From Streptomyces cadmiisoli (GTDB taxonomy: Bacteria; Actinomycetota; Actinomycetes; Streptomycetales; Streptomycetaceae): a stretch of 64,000 nt of DNA. Shown in pieces: positions 44,131 to 53,466 of the stretch (the stretch's first letter is position 1; each line of letters starts with the position of its first letter). The stretch spans positions 7,998,001 through 8,062,000 of the forward strand of contig NZ_CP030073.1 of the NCBI RefSeq assembly GCF_003261055.1, given 5' to 3'. Below the pieces are notes generated by a model. That model was not told the DNA's origin. It worked only from the letters and a program-made list of their open reading frames with translations, and made no database searches. The translations under genes were made by a program, and so were the position numbers.

Positions 44131-45906
44131 GTGAGCGAGGACGACATCCTGTGGGGCACGGCCCTGACCGTGACCCTCGCCGTCGGCTCGCAGATCCTCG
44201 CGGGCCGACTGCGCGTCCCCGCCCTGATCGTCCTGCTGCCCGCCGGGTTCACCGCCGGGGCCCTCACCGACGTCGTCCGCCCCGACCGGCTCGTGGGCCC
44301 GGACTTCTCCGTCCTGGTGTCGCTGTCGGTCGCGCTCATCCTCTACGACGCCGGGCTGGGCCTGAACCTGCGCCACCTCCGGGGCGCCACCCGCAGTCTG
44401 GTCCTGCGGCTCCTGGTGCTCGGCGTGGTCCTCACCTGGGGCGCCGTGATGTGCCTGGCGCCCGTCCTGTTCGGCGTGCCGGCGGCGGTCGCGAGCATGC
44501 TCGGGGCGATCCTCGTCGTCTCGGGGCCCACCGTCGTGAGCCCGCTGCTGGAGCACGTCGGACCGTCGGACCGGGTACGCAGGGTCCTGCTGTGGGAGGG
44601 TTCCCTGGTCGACCCCGTCGGCGCCATCCTCGGCGCCGTCGTCTTCCACTCGATCCTCTCCGGCGGGCTCCAGACCGGTCACTTCCGCATCGGGACGTTC
44701 CTCGGGAGCATCGCCGTCGGGCTGGCGGGCGGCGCGGTCGGCGCCGCACTGCTCTGGCTCACCCTTCGCCTGCTCAGCCTGGGCGAGACACTCGGCACGC
44801 TCGCGCAACTGGCCACCGTCGTGGCGGTGGCCGCGGTCTGCGACGTGCTCTACGACGACTCCGGGCTCATCGCCGCGATCGTCACCGGGCTGGTCGTCGC
44901 CAACCTGCCGGGCTTCGACATGCCGGCCCGCCGGCCGTTCTTCGAGACGCTGGTGCAACTGATCATCGGTCTCCTGTTCGTCTCCATCTCCGCCACCGTG
45001 ACGCCGCGCTCCCTCGAACCGGTGCTGCTGCCCTGTGTCCTGCTCGTCGCGGCTCTCGTCCTGGTGGTCAGACCGATCGTCGCGCTGCTGTCGACGATCG
45101 GCTCGGAACTCTCCTCCCCCGAACGGGCCTTCACGGGATGGATGGCCCCGCGCGGCATCGTCGCCGCCTCCACCGCCACGACCTTCTCCGCCACGCTCGC
45201 CACGGCCGGGCTGCGCGACGCCGACAAGATCCTGCCCATCACCTTCCTGGTGATCGTCGGGACGGTGGTGGTCTACGGGCTCACGGCGAGGCCCGTGGCG
45301 GCACGGCTGGGCATCGTGCGGGCCACGAGGGCCCGCCCGCTCCTGGTGGGCGGGGACCCCTGGGTCGTCGACCTGGCGCGGGCGCTGCGCGACGCCGGAG
45401 CGGACGTCGTCATGTGGGCGGGGTCGGCACCGGAGCGGGACCGGATCGAAGAGGCCGGGATCGAACTCGCCGCCGGGGACCTGATGGCCGCGGCGGCCGA
45501 CCCGCAGTCCCAGTTGAAGGGCGTCACGTCGGTCTTCCTGCTCACGGACGACGACGACTTCAACACGCTGATGGCGATCGTGATGCGGGACAGTGTCGAG
45601 GGCCCGGTGCTGCGCATCGGCGCGCCCCCGGACAGCCGGGGCGTCATCGCCGCCGACGCGGCCGGTGGCACCGTCTTCGGCCCGCGGCTGGCCCGTCACG
45701 ACCTCGCGGCCCGCTACCAGCAGGGTGCCAGGTTCCACGCCCGGTCCGCGTCGGCCCCGCCGTCCCCCGGAGACCGGCCGCTGTTCGTCGTACGGCGCGA
45801 CGGCCGGCTGCACCCGGTCACCGGGGTCCCGCGGGCGGTGGCCGAGGGCGACATGCTCGTGGTCGTGACATCCGCACCGGCGACCGGCGCCGATCCGGCC
45901 GGCTGA
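44131..45906 (+). CDS. CPA1-type cation/proton antiporter with C-terminal TrkA-N domain
   Basis: 591 residues; GTG at 44131 behind GGTGAGGG. About twelve membrane helices to residue 390 (AGRLRVPALIVLLPAGFTAGALT, SLSVALILYDAGLGLNLRHLRG, ILVVSGPTVVSPLLEHVGP, LWEGSLVDPVGAILGAVVF), then a TrkA-N/RCK-like NAD-binding domain (LLVGGDPWVVDLARALRDAGADVVMW, VTSVFLLTDDDDFNTLMAIVMRD). Exchanges Na+ or K+ for protons; the C-terminal domain suggests nucleotide gating. It lies 51 bp after cydB, possibly in the same transcript. Confidence 0.88.
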   Translation: MSEDDILWGTALTVTLAVGSQILAGRLRVPALIVLLPAGFTAGALTDVVRPDRLVGPDFSVLVSLSVALILYDAGLGLNLRHLRGATRSLVLRLLVLGVVLTWGAVMCLAPVLFGVPAAVASMLGAILVVSGPTVVSPLLEHVGPSDRVRRVLLWEGSLVDPVGAILGAVVFHSILSGGLQTGHFRIGTFLGSIAVGLAGGAVGAALLWLTLRLLSLGETLGTLAQLATVVAVAAVCDVLYDDSGLIAAIVTGLVVANLPGFDMPARRPFFETLVQLIIGLLFVSISATVTPRSLEPVLLPCVLLVAALVLVVRPIVALLSTIGSELSSPERAFTGWMAPRGIVAASTATTFSATLATAGLRDADKILPITFLVIVGTVVVYGLTARPVAARLGIVRATRARPLLVGGDPWVVDLARALRDAGADVVMWAGSAPERDRIEEAGIELAAGDLMAAAADPQSQLKGVTSVFLLTDDDDFNTLMAIVMRDSVEGPVLRIGAPPDSRGVIAADAAGGTVFGPRLARHDLAARYQQGARFHARSASAPPSPGDRPLFVVRRDGRLHPVTGVPRAVAEGDMLVVVTSAPATGADPAG

Positions 45907-45921
45907 CGTCCGCGCCCGGAC

Positions 45922-47760
45922 TCACCGCCGGTCGAGCGCGTCGTTGAGGGTGATCGCCGCGTCGATGAGGGCGAGATGGGTGAACGCCTGGGGGAAGTTG
46001 CCGAGTTGACGGCCCGTCGGGTCGATCTCCTCCGAGTACAGGCCCAGGTGGTTGGCGTAGCCCATCATCTTCTCGAACACCAGCCTCGCCCGGTCGGCGC
46101 GTCCGGCACGCGCCAGCGCGTCGACGTACATGAACGTGCAGAGGGAGAACGTCCCTTCGGAACCGCGCAGGCCGTCGGGAGAGGCCTCGGGGTTGTACCG
46201 GTAGACCAGGCTGTCGCTGACCAGTTCCTGTTCCATGGCGTCGAGGGTCGAGGTCCACATCGGGTCCTCGGGCGTGATGAATCCGACCGTCGCCATACGC
46301 AGCAGCGACGAATCGAGCACATCACTGCCGTAGTGCTGGACGAAGGCCTGACGTTGCTCGCTCCAGCCCTTGGCCATGACCTGGTCGTAGATCTCGTCGC
46401 GTGCCCCGCGCCACCGCCGGGTCGTGGCGGGCCGTCCGTTCGCGTCGGCGAGACGGAGGGCACGGTCGAACGCCACCCAGGACATGACACGGCCGTAGGT
46501 GAAGTTCTTGCGCCCGCCGCGGGTCTCCCACAGACCCTCGCCCGCCGAGTCCCAGTGGTCCACCAGCCAGTCGAGGTTCGTCAGCAGCGAGGCCCACCCG
46601 CGGTGCCCCACCTGGAGTCCGTGCCGGTGCGCGAAGTAGATGCTGTCCAGCGCCTCGCCGTAGATGTCGAGTTGAAGCTGAGTGGCGGCACCGTTGCCGA
46701 TCCGCACCGGCGCCGACCCGGCGTAGCCCTCCCAGTGGTCCAGAACCCGCTCCTCCAGGTCCGACGAGCCGTCGACCTTGTACATGATGTTGAGCGGGCC
46801 GGAGTCGCCGTCCTTGCCGGCCCGCTCCTTCACACGGTCGTTGAGCCACCTGATGAACGCCTTGGCCTCCTCGGTGAAGCCCAGTCCCAGCAGGGCGTAC
46901 ACGGAGAAGGACGCGTCGCGGATCCAGGTGAAGCGGTAGTCCCAGTTGCGTTCGCCGCCCAGTTGCTCCGGGAGCGCTGTCGTGGGAGCGGCCACCAGCG
47001 CGCCGCTGGGCGCGTAGGTCATGAGTTTCAGCGTGATCGCGGAGCGCTCCACGGTCTCGCGCCACCGTCCCCAGTACTGCGACTGGTTCAGCCAGGAGCG
47101 CCAGAACATGACGTTGCGGTGGAAGAGTTCCTCGTACGCGTCCAGGCGCATCTCCCTCGGCGGCCCGTCGGCGGCCGACTCCAGGATGATGCCGCGCTGC
47201 TGGCCCGCCTCGAGGGTCAGTGTGAAGTGCAGGTCGTTCCGGCGGTCCATGAGGACGTCCAGCAGTCGGTCGTCCGCCGGCTCGCGCACGCCGTGCACCG
47301 TCAGCGTCGTGCCGTCCGCCGCCTCGAACACCGCGCCGTGCTCGGTGAGGTGCAGACTGTGGGACGTGCGTCCGTAGTCGAACCGCGGGGCTATCTCGAC
47401 CTCGAAGGTCATCTTCCCCCGCACACAGCGGACCATCCGGACCAACCGGTGCGTGGGGGTCGCGGTCGCGCCCGTCACCGGCATGAAGTCGACCACCTCA
47501 CCGGCGCCCGCCTCGGTCATGAACCGGGTGATCAGGATGGGGGTGTCGGGCAGGTACAACTGCTTCGTCGCGTACGTCGCGCTCCTCGGCCGGACCGAGC
47601 AATGCCCCCCTTTGTCCTTGTCCAGGAGTGCCCCGAAGACACTGGGTGAGTCGAACCGGGGGACACAGAACCAGTCGACGGTGCCGTCCGTGGTGACCAG
47701 GGCCGCGGTCTGCAGATCACCGATGAGTCCGTGGTTCTCGATGAGGGGGTAGTCGTCCAT
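45922..47760 (-). CDS. Glycoside hydrolase family 15 (glucoamylase / trehalase-like)
   Basis: 612 residues, no signal peptide. An N-terminal beta-sandwich (MDDYPLIENHGLIGDLQTAALVTTDGTVDWFCVPRFDSPSVFG) is followed by the (alpha/alpha)6 catalytic domain with GGERNWDYRFTWIRDASFSVYALLGLGF and GSEGTFSLCTFMYVDALARAG. In actinobacteria intracellular GH15 enzymes of this type include trehalases and glucan hydrolases releasing glucose. Ends convergently 15 bp from the antiporter gene. Confidence 0.9.
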   Translation of the reverse strand: MDDYPLIENHGLIGDLQTAALVTTDGTVDWFCVPRFDSPSVFGALLDKDKGGHCSVRPRSATYATKQLYLPDTPILITRFMTEAGAGEVVDFMPVTGATATPTHRLVRMVRCVRGKMTFEVEIAPRFDYGRTSHSLHLTEHGAVFEAADGTTLTVHGVREPADDRLLDVLMDRRNDLHFTLTLEAGQQRGIILESAADGPPREMRLDAYEELFHRNVMFWRSWLNQSQYWGRWRETVERSAITLKLMTYAPSGALVAAPTTALPEQLGGERNWDYRFTWIRDASFSVYALLGLGFTEEAKAFIRWLNDRVKERAGKDGDSGPLNIMYKVDGSSDLEERVLDHWEGYAGSAPVRIGNGAATQLQLDIYGEALDSIYFAHRHGLQVGHRGWASLLTNLDWLVDHWDSAGEGLWETRGGRKNFTYGRVMSWVAFDRALRLADANGRPATTRRWRGARDEIYDQVMAKGWSEQRQAFVQHYGSDVLDSSLLRMATVGFITPEDPMWTSTLDAMEQELVSDSLVYRYNPEASPDGLRGSEGTFSLCTFMYVDALARAGRADRARLVFEKMMGYANHLGLYSEEIDPTGRQLGNFPQAFTHLALIDAAITLNDALDRR

Positions 47761-47812
47761 CCAGGCGCCCCTTTCGGCTCCTGCGCACCCGCACCCGTTC
47801 AGCGTAATTCGG

Positions 47813-48763
47813 TCATTCGCGTTCGGCGCGACGAGCCGCGCGGCGCCACAGCCGCCGTTGCACCCGAAGGGTGAGGACCCCCACGGCCACCAGGACGACC
47901 ACGTTCAGCAGGAGCTGGAGCAGGGAACCCCACGCCTGTTTCCAGTCGGTGAAGGCGAGCGAGACCGCGATGTCCGCGGCGGCGGGAATCGTGGTCACGG
48001 AGATGAAGACACCGAGCAGGGCACTGCCCCGGGCCTCGGCGAGCGACACGATCCCGACCACGCCGGCCAGGAAGGCGACGACGACGGAGAAGAAGTTCGG
48101 TGTGTCGATCAGGTGGGACACCGGCCGCAGACCCAGGTCGAAGGCCTTGGACTGCAGGTGCGCACCGCGTGCCAGAGCGGCGAAGCACAGCGTGACCACG
48201 ATGGCCAGCAGGAAGCCGACCGCGAGCGCCTGTACCCCGTCCCGGACCCTGCGCCGGTTGTGCCGGTCGAGGCCCAGCGCGATGCTCGTGATCGCGTTGT
48301 ACTCGGGTCCGACCACCATCGCGGCCACGATGAGGATCTGCGAGTTGGTCATGATGCCGACCGAGGCGATGAGCCCGGCGACGACCAGGAACAGGTAGAA
48401 GGAGGGGGCGTACGTTCCCTCGGCGCGGATGTGCGCCTCGACCGAGGCCCACATCGGCGAGTGGAGGAGCGCGCTGGGCTGTTCGGCCTCGATCCGATCC
48501 GCGCGCTGCGAGAACATGATGTCGACACCGTCGACGGCGATCGCCCCGAGCCGGTCGACTCCGAGCTCGCGCAGGCCGCTCAGCACACGGTTCGCCGCGC
48601 CCTTGATCACATCGCACTCGACCGCGTCACGCGCGTCACCGTCCGGGGCGTGTACCGCGGTGACGACCACCAGATTGAGCACCCGATCGTCCGAGCCGAG
48701 CAGGTCCACGGCCGACCGGGTGAGTGCGGGTGGCATGATCATCCGGAAGTGCAGCAAGTCCAT
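47813..48763 (-). CDS. DUF389 / TIGR00341-family membrane protein
   Basis: 316 residues. An N-terminal cytoplasmic ACT-like region (about 1-105) is followed by six hydrophobic helices containing the family signature MTNSQILIVAAMVVGPEYNAITSIALGL. Function of the family is unknown. Lies between the GH15 and gluconokinase genes on the minus strand. Confidence 0.85.
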   Translation of the reverse strand: MDLLHFRMIMPPALTRSAVDLLGSDDRVLNLVVVTAVHAPDGDARDAVECDVIKGAANRVLSGLRELGVDRLGAIAVDGVDIMFSQRADRIEAEQPSALLHSPMWASVEAHIRAEGTYAPSFYLFLVVAGLIASVGIMTNSQILIVAAMVVGPEYNAITSIALGLDRHNRRRVRDGVQALAVGFLLAIVVTLCFAALARGAHLQSKAFDLGLRPVSHLIDTPNFFSVVVAFLAGVVGIVSLAEARGSALLGVFISVTTIPAAADIAVSLAFTDWKQAWGSLLQLLLNVVVLVAVGVLTLRVQRRLWRRAARRAERE

Positions 48764-48819
48764 CCGAACCTCCCGTCGGCGTGAGCCGAACCGGTCGTCC
48801 TTCCGTCACGGGTGACCGC

Positions 48820-49347
48820 TCAAGGATCTGTCCCGCACACCGCCCGCAGCGCCGCCGCCTCGACCTGCGCGACGCTTGCGGAAGCGTCGATCACGACGCC
48901 CGGCTCGTCCGGCTGGAGCGGTTCCAGGGCCGCGTACTGGGAGTCGAGCAGCTTCGCCGGCATGAAATGTCCCCGCCTGTGTGCGATCCGCCGCGCCGCC
49001 ACCTCACGATCGAGCTTCAGGTACACGAACCACACGGTCGCTCCCGTGCGCCGGAACTGGTCCCGGTACGCGCGCTTGAGCGCCGAACACGCGGCGACAC
49101 CGCCGCGTCCCTGTGCCGCGGTCGAGCGGATCCATTCCGAGACGGCCGCCAGCCAACGCCGACGGTCGTCGTCGTCGAGGGCATGACCGGCGGCCATCTT
49201 GGCCCGGTTGGACGCGGAGTGGAGGTCGTCGCCCTCGAGGAACGGCACCCCGAGCTGCTGAGCGAGTCGCAGGCCGACCGTGGACTTTCCGGACGCGGAA
49301 GGGCCCATCACGATCACCACCCGCGCACCGCCGACCTGGCCGGCCAA
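48820..49347 (-). CDS. gntK: Gluconokinase
   Basis: 175 residues, the usual GntK size. P-loop VVIVMGPSASGKSTVGLRLAQQLG, EGDDLHSASNRAKMAAGHALDDDDRRRWL, and GGVAACSALKRAYRDQFR are all GntK hallmarks. Phosphorylates gluconate to 6-phosphogluconate for the pentose phosphate pathway. No gluconate permease is adjacent, so gluconate may come from internal glucose oxidation. Confidence 0.92.
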   Translation of the reverse strand: MAGQVGGARVVIVMGPSASGKSTVGLRLAQQLGVPFLEGDDLHSASNRAKMAAGHALDDDDRRRWLAAVSEWIRSTAAQGRGGVAACSALKRAYRDQFRRTGATVWFVYLKLDREVAARRIAHRRGHFMPAKLLDSQYAALEPLQPDEPGVVIDASASVAQVEAAALRAVCGTDP

Positions 49348-49568
49348 CGCGCCTCCCTGCGGTGACGGCGGAACACACGTACAGGTCCACTATTGCCCGT
49401 CATGGCACGAGGCGCCGTGCGAGCCGCCCTCCGGCGCCCGGCGCGGCGCCGGGAGGTGACCGGCGGTGTCCCGCGGGCCGCGCACATCAGGCGCGTTCGC
49501 CCTTTCTATTGGATATTGGTGATCGGGCGAAGTCCCAGCCGGATCCCAGCTGTGGCACAGGAGGTCCG

Positions 49569-49901
49569 ATGCCCGCTACACGGTCACTCATGGCACTCAC
49601 CGGCGTCGTCCTGCTCGGTGCCGTGCTCACCGCCTGCGAAGAAGGCGCGCTGGGCACCATCGAGACGCACAACGAGAAGGGGGCTGTCGAGACCATCTCG
49701 AACCCGCCGGTCGACGGGTGCAACCGTTTCAATGGGGGCGTGACCCACGTGGCGAACCACACGGTGAACGACCTCATCCTCTACACCACGGCGGACTGCA
49801 CCGTGCCGCGTGGTGGCGAGAGCATCTATCTGAGCACCCAGACCTCGGACGACGTGGTCCGTTCGACGGGGCTGTGGCGGAGTTTCACGGTCGTTCACTG
49901 A
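49569..49901 (+). CDS. Small predicted lipoprotein
   Basis: 110 residues; ATG at 49569 with GGAGG 5 nt upstream. A type II signal peptide ends in LGAVLTAC (Cys23), so it should be lipidated and surface-anchored. The mature part has two further Cys (NGCNRF-type and ADCTVPRG) that may form a disulfide, and NHTVNDLILYTTADC, a beta-rich fold like inhibitor or bacteriocin-like lipoproteins. Role unknown. Confidence 0.8.
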   Translation: MPATRSLMALTGVVLLGAVLTACEEGALGTIETHNEKGAVETISNPPVDGCNRFNGGVTHVANHTVNDLILYTTADCTVPRGGESIYLSTQTSDDVVRSTGLWRSFTVVH

Positions 49902-49923
49902 AGGACGGCTCGCTCGGCCTGCG

Positions 49924-49962
49924 CTCGCACGGTCCGCGCGGGCAGGCTCCGGACCGTGCGAG
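49924..49962. terminator. Bidirectional terminator hairpin
   Basis: 13-bp perfect stem (CTCGCACGGTCCG with its complement) and a 13-nt loop between the convergent lipoprotein and DUF6325 genes. Confidence 0.75.
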
Positions 49963-49976
49963 TGAGGGCCGACAGG

Positions 49977-50435
49977 TCAGACGCCGCCGAATCCTCCCGA
50001 CGATGTCGCGTCGGCCGCCTCCAGCGTGGCCAGCACGTCCTGCACGGGGATGCGGCCGCTCGCCACCAGTCGGGCCCCGCCGCGCCTGAGCGCGGCGGCC
50101 AGAGGCGCGGCCCACACGTTCTCGTACACGACGACGGCGGCGGAGTTGCCGGGCTCCAGTGCCGCTCCGGCCTCGTCCAGGTCACCCTGGTCGAGCAGCC
50201 CGGAGGAGGCACCCTCGAAGACGGTCAGATCGACTTCGTCTCCGAGTTCGCGCAGTTCCACCGCGGTGACGGAGCCGTCGGTGTCCTTGCGGATGAAGAC
50301 GAGGTCGATGAGGCGGATGATGCCGCGATCGACCAGGTCGACGAGGAGGGGAAGGCCCTCGCCCGTCATACGGTTTCCGGGGAACTCGACGATCAAGTAG
50401 TCGACGGGCCCCATTTCCAGAAGATCCTCGTTCAT
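49977..50435 (-). CDS. DUF6325-family protein
   Basis: 152 residues from the ATG at 50435 (GAGGAG upstream). N-terminus MNEDLLEMGPVDYLIVEFPGNRMTGEGLPLLVDLVDRGIIRLIDLVFI is the conserved start of DUF6325/DUF1269-like actinobacterial proteins, with VVVYENVWAAPLAAALRRGGARLVASGRIP in the middle. These are small soluble proteins often encoded in stress clusters; function unknown. Confidence 0.85.
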   Translation of the reverse strand: MNEDLLEMGPVDYLIVEFPGNRMTGEGLPLLVDLVDRGIIRLIDLVFIRKDTDGSVTAVELRELGDEVDLTVFEGASSGLLDQGDLDEAGAALEPGNSAAVVVYENVWAAPLAAALRRGGARLVASGRIPVQDVLATLEAADATSSGGFGGV

Positions 50436-50650
50436 GGCCACTCCTCGGCAGCGGGCACCGGCCGGTCACCGTGTCTCGGCCGCCGGCTCACGGGGCGGTA
50501 CGCAGAGCGCGAACAGGGGGAGATCCCCCACAGCAATTGCAGCACCGCACGGACGGGACCGCACACGGGGCGCCGGGCGGCGCGGACCGGTGACCTGCGG
50601 CAGGATTCCCCGACAACCGGTCGCACGTCAGCAGGTCAGCAGGTCGCTGT

Positions 50651-51415
50651 TCAACTGGTGAGCTGGTAGATGCTCTTTCCCGTCAGCCACAGGCCGATCA
50701 CGAGACTGCCGACGACGATCGCCTGCTGCTCGTGGTTCTCCATCCAGGCCCGGAGCGCCAGAAGCCGGCGCTGGGCCGCCGTCGGAGAGAACACCACATA
50801 CAGCTCGGCGGCGAGCAGGCTCGCGGTGGAGAGCAGGCAGAAGCCGAACAGCGCCAGCCAGGTGGACGCGTGGGAGACGTTCGCTTCCACGACGGTCACG
50901 GCGCCCGCGGCGACGAGTCCCCACGGCTGCAGGAACATGGCCAGTCCCGCGGCGGCCGGGACGGAGCCGCGGTCCATCCGGGATCCGAAAGACGCGCCGG
51001 ACCCCGACCGCGGCGGGGAGCCGGACGCCGATCGGCCGGACGGTCCGGCCTGGTCGGCCTGGTCGGCCTGGCCGGGACCGCGGTCCGGTGCCGCTTCGGT
51101 GGCCCCACCCGGCGTGCCGTCCCCCGCGTGCCGCCGGCGCCGGTGGCGGCGTACGCCGTAGAGCACCAGCCCCACACCGATGAGCAGCTTGAGCGCGAGG
51201 ACCGCCGTGGACGGAGGGGACCGGGGCGGTGGTGGCTGCCCGCCCGTCAGCGCCAGGACGACGGCGATCACCACGACGAAGCACGCCAGCCATCCCAGGA
51301 TGAAGGCGAGACCCTTCAACACCCCCCGCGCCGATGCCACCACCAGGACGAACGCCATCATGGGGATGGGGTTGAGGGTGATGGCCAGGGCGATGAGGAA
51401 CAGGTCGAGGACCAT
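50651..51415 (-). CDS. Sap/GAP-family membrane protein
   Basis: 254 residues from the ATG at 51415. Six predicted helices: MVLDLFLIALAITLNPIPMMAFVLVVASARG, ILGWLACFVVVIAVVLALTGG, STAVLALKLLIGVGLVLYGVRR, then after a polar loop AGLAMFLQPWGLVAAGAVTVVEA and two more. The N-P-I-P-M-M start matches the Sap (sulfolipid-addressing, PF11139) family related to LysE-type exporters. The central loop contains a Gln-Ala-Asp run from a 9-bp repeat (51050-51075). Substrate unknown. Confidence 0.8.
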   Translation of the reverse strand: MVLDLFLIALAITLNPIPMMAFVLVVASARGVLKGLAFILGWLACFVVVIAVVLALTGGQPPPPRSPPSTAVLALKLLIGVGLVLYGVRRHRRRRHAGDGTPGGATEAAPDRGPGQADQADQAGPSGRSASGSPPRSGSGASFGSRMDRGSVPAAAGLAMFLQPWGLVAAGAVTVVEANVSHASTWLALFGFCLLSTASLLAAELYVVFSPTAAQRRLLALRAWMENHEQQAIVVGSLVIGLWLTGKSIYQLTS

Positions 51416-51621
51416 GCTGCGATCCCATCGTGCGCCGAACGCATCGAGCCTACGCACGGATCTTGCCTGCCGCATCTCATGGCGGGGCACGGCCCGCGCG
51501 GCTGCCGTGAGGCCGTTCCACGGGGTGCCCCGGGGGACGTCCTCGCGCACCCTGGAGGCAGGAAGGAGCTGCTGATGGAGACTTCGGCACGGGTGCCGTC
51601 GGCGGGTGGGATCCGGTCGCG

Positions 51622-52635
51622 GTGCCCGGGCATCGTCCCCACCGGCGGCTGAAGCCCTCCGGCCGCACCGGTGATGGCGCGAGGCGGCCACACGGTGAGC
51701 CCGACGAGGTCAGGCGCGAGGCGGGCCGGGGCCGCCCCGTCCCCTCCCTGCTGCGCGTGGCCTGGTGGCGGGGCCGTACGACGGACGCGGTGGCCCGGGC
51801 GACGGCGTTCCACGCGCGGCTGGAGATCCGCTTCCCCGTGATCACGCGGCTCGTGGACCGTCTGGTGTCGGTCAACATCTTCGATTCCGCCACCCGTATC
51901 GCGGCGCAGTGCTTTCTCACGGCCGTCCCGCTGCTCTTCGTCGTCGGCGCCTACGCGCCGGCGGCCGTGCGGGACCAGCTCTCCGCATCGGTGAGTGCCG
52001 TCTTCGGCCTGACCGGTGCGGCCCAGCACGAGTTGGAGCAGGCGTTCCGGCCACCGACGGACGAGCTGAGACAGGCCACCGGCCTGGTCGGCGGGCTGAT
52101 GGTGCTGCTGTCGGCCACCGCGGTGAGCCGCGCGATGCAGCGCCTGTGCAAACGGGCGTGGGCGATCCCCCGGGCCGGGACGAGGATGGCTCCCTGGCGC
52201 TGGGTGGCGTGGATCGCGCTCTGGTTCGGACTGCTCGTCCTTCAGGGGCCGATACGCGACGGGTTCGGTGTCGGGGCATGGCTGGGGATCCCGATCACCC
52301 TGGTCACGCAGACCGCGCTGTGGTGGTGGACGCAGCACCTGCTGCTCGGCGGGCTCATCCGCTGGGCGCCCCTCCTGCCGGGCGCCGCCATCACCGCCGT
52401 CGCGGTCACGGGCCTGTCGGTGACCGCGCACTTCTACATGCCGCGAGCCCTCAACCGGGCCCTGGCCGAATACGGTTCCGCGGGGTCCGTGTTCGTCCTG
52501 CTGTCCTGGCTCATCGTGGTGTGCGTGGCCCTCGCCATCAGCGTCAGTGTGGGTGCCGTCCTCTCCCAGGAGCCGTTCCTGACCCGCCGCCTCGGCACAT
52601 CGGTGACCGCGCCGGACACAGCGGGCCGTCAGTGA
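51622..52635 (+). CDS. YihY/BrkB-family membrane protein
   Basis: 337 residues if the GTG at 51622 is right; the N-terminal 45 residues are basic and start uncertain. Helices include FDSATRIAAQCFLTAVPLLFVVGAYAP, ATGLVGGLMVLLSATAVSRAMQRL, WVAWIALWFGLLVLQGP, LLPGAAITAVAVTGLSVTAHFYMPR and VFVLLSWLIVVCVALAISVSVGAVL, the YihY (formerly RNase BN) family plan with the G-S-x-x-x-V-L-L-S-W-L motif. Function unknown; often in envelope-stress clusters. Confidence 0.8.
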   Translation: MPGHRPHRRLKPSGRTGDGARRPHGEPDEVRREAGRGRPVPSLLRVAWWRGRTTDAVARATAFHARLEIRFPVITRLVDRLVSVNIFDSATRIAAQCFLTAVPLLFVVGAYAPAAVRDQLSASVSAVFGLTGAAQHELEQAFRPPTDELRQATGLVGGLMVLLSATAVSRAMQRLCKRAWAIPRAGTRMAPWRWVAWIALWFGLLVLQGPIRDGFGVGAWLGIPITLVTQTALWWWTQHLLLGGLIRWAPLLPGAAITAVAVTGLSVTAHFYMPRALNRALAEYGSAGSVFVLLSWLIVVCVALAISVSVGAVLSQEPFLTRRLGTSVTAPDTAGRQ

Positions 52636-52823
52636 TCCGGCCTGCGGTCGCCGAGGCTCCGTGTGCCTGACGCGCGGTGCTCGGCGGCGCGCGAGGAGGG
52701 GGTCGCCGGACGGCCCGTCAAGTGGTCCTGACATCCGGCCGCAGCACGGCATGTGCGATGCCAAAGCCTCAGGCGCGACGGGACCCCTGTCAACCCTTCG
52801 GCACCACCTCGACCCCACTTTCT

Positions 52824-52871
52824 ATTAAATTAGGAATTAATATTGACAGGGTTTCGGCCACGCGCCACAGT
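52824..52871 (+). promoter_or_regulatory. AT-rich operator copy 1 with promoter
   Basis: AATTAGGAATT core (an AATT-N3-AATT inverted repeat) runs into TTGACA (52843-52848); a 17-nt spacer leads to CACAGT (52866-52871). It matches copy 2 at 53467 in 20 of 25 positions. The promoter reads toward the ORF at 52953. Confidence 0.6.
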
Positions 52872-52952
52872 CTTCGCCGTGACGCCGACGGTCCCCTGGT
52901 GCAGCGCAGGCCCGCGTCACTCCTCGTGGTTCCCAACCCTCGGGAGAGGCAA

Positions 52953-53258
52953 GTGACTTCACCTCCGCGGGCCCGCACACGTGCGGTGCCGAGACGGACG
53001 CGCCGAGACACGGTGGCCGCCGTCTCCCATGCGTCGGCGGCGACCTCGGTCCCGTCGGCCGCGGTGCAGCCGGCCGTCGACCCGGGTGCGACCGAGTGCC
53101 ACGGCTGTGGTCTCGCGCCGACGCCCTGCATGAGCCGGGACACATATGACGGGCTGGGCGCACTCACCGGCAGGGGAGTGCGCTCCGTCTCGGACCGGCC
53201 GGTCGGCGGCGGTCCGCGTGCCGGCGGCCGCCGCGTCGGCCGGCTGGACGGCGACTGA
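52953..53258 (+). CDS. Doubtful ORF, possibly the decayed N-terminus of a secreted protein
   Basis: 101 residues from a GTG with GGGAGAGG upstream, downstream of operator copy 1. The Arg-rich start and Ala/Val stretch (RRTRRDTVAAVSHASAATSV) look like a poor signal peptide; the rest is low-complexity Gly/Arg with three Cys. It could be a leftover of an extracellular glycosidase once co-regulated with the galactoside operon. Codon bias is weak, so it may be no gene at all. Confidence 0.25.
   Translation: MTSPPRARTRAVPRRTRRDTVAAVSHASAATSVPSAAVQPAVDPGATECHGCGLAPTPCMSRDTYDGLGALTGRGVRSVSDRPVGGGPRAGGRRVGRLDGD
53158..53183. terminator. Hairpin in the gap
   Basis: 8-bp perfect arms GCGCACTC / GAGTGCGC with a 10-nt loop. 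It falls inside the doubtful ORF at 52953. Confidence 0.35.
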
Positions 53259-53466
53259 CGGGCCGGCAGTCCGCGGGATGCGCGGGGACGGCGGGCACCC
53301 ATCCCGACCGCTTCCCCTCCGGCATCCCGGCGCCGGTGTCGCACCTTCACCGGCGCGGACCCGGTGCCGCCTTCGGGGGTGCACCGGGAGTGGTGGACGG
53401 GTTCGGGAGGCAGGGTCGGCGCGGTGTCACGCGGCGTCGAAGGCCTCGTTCTCCGGACTCAGTTCA

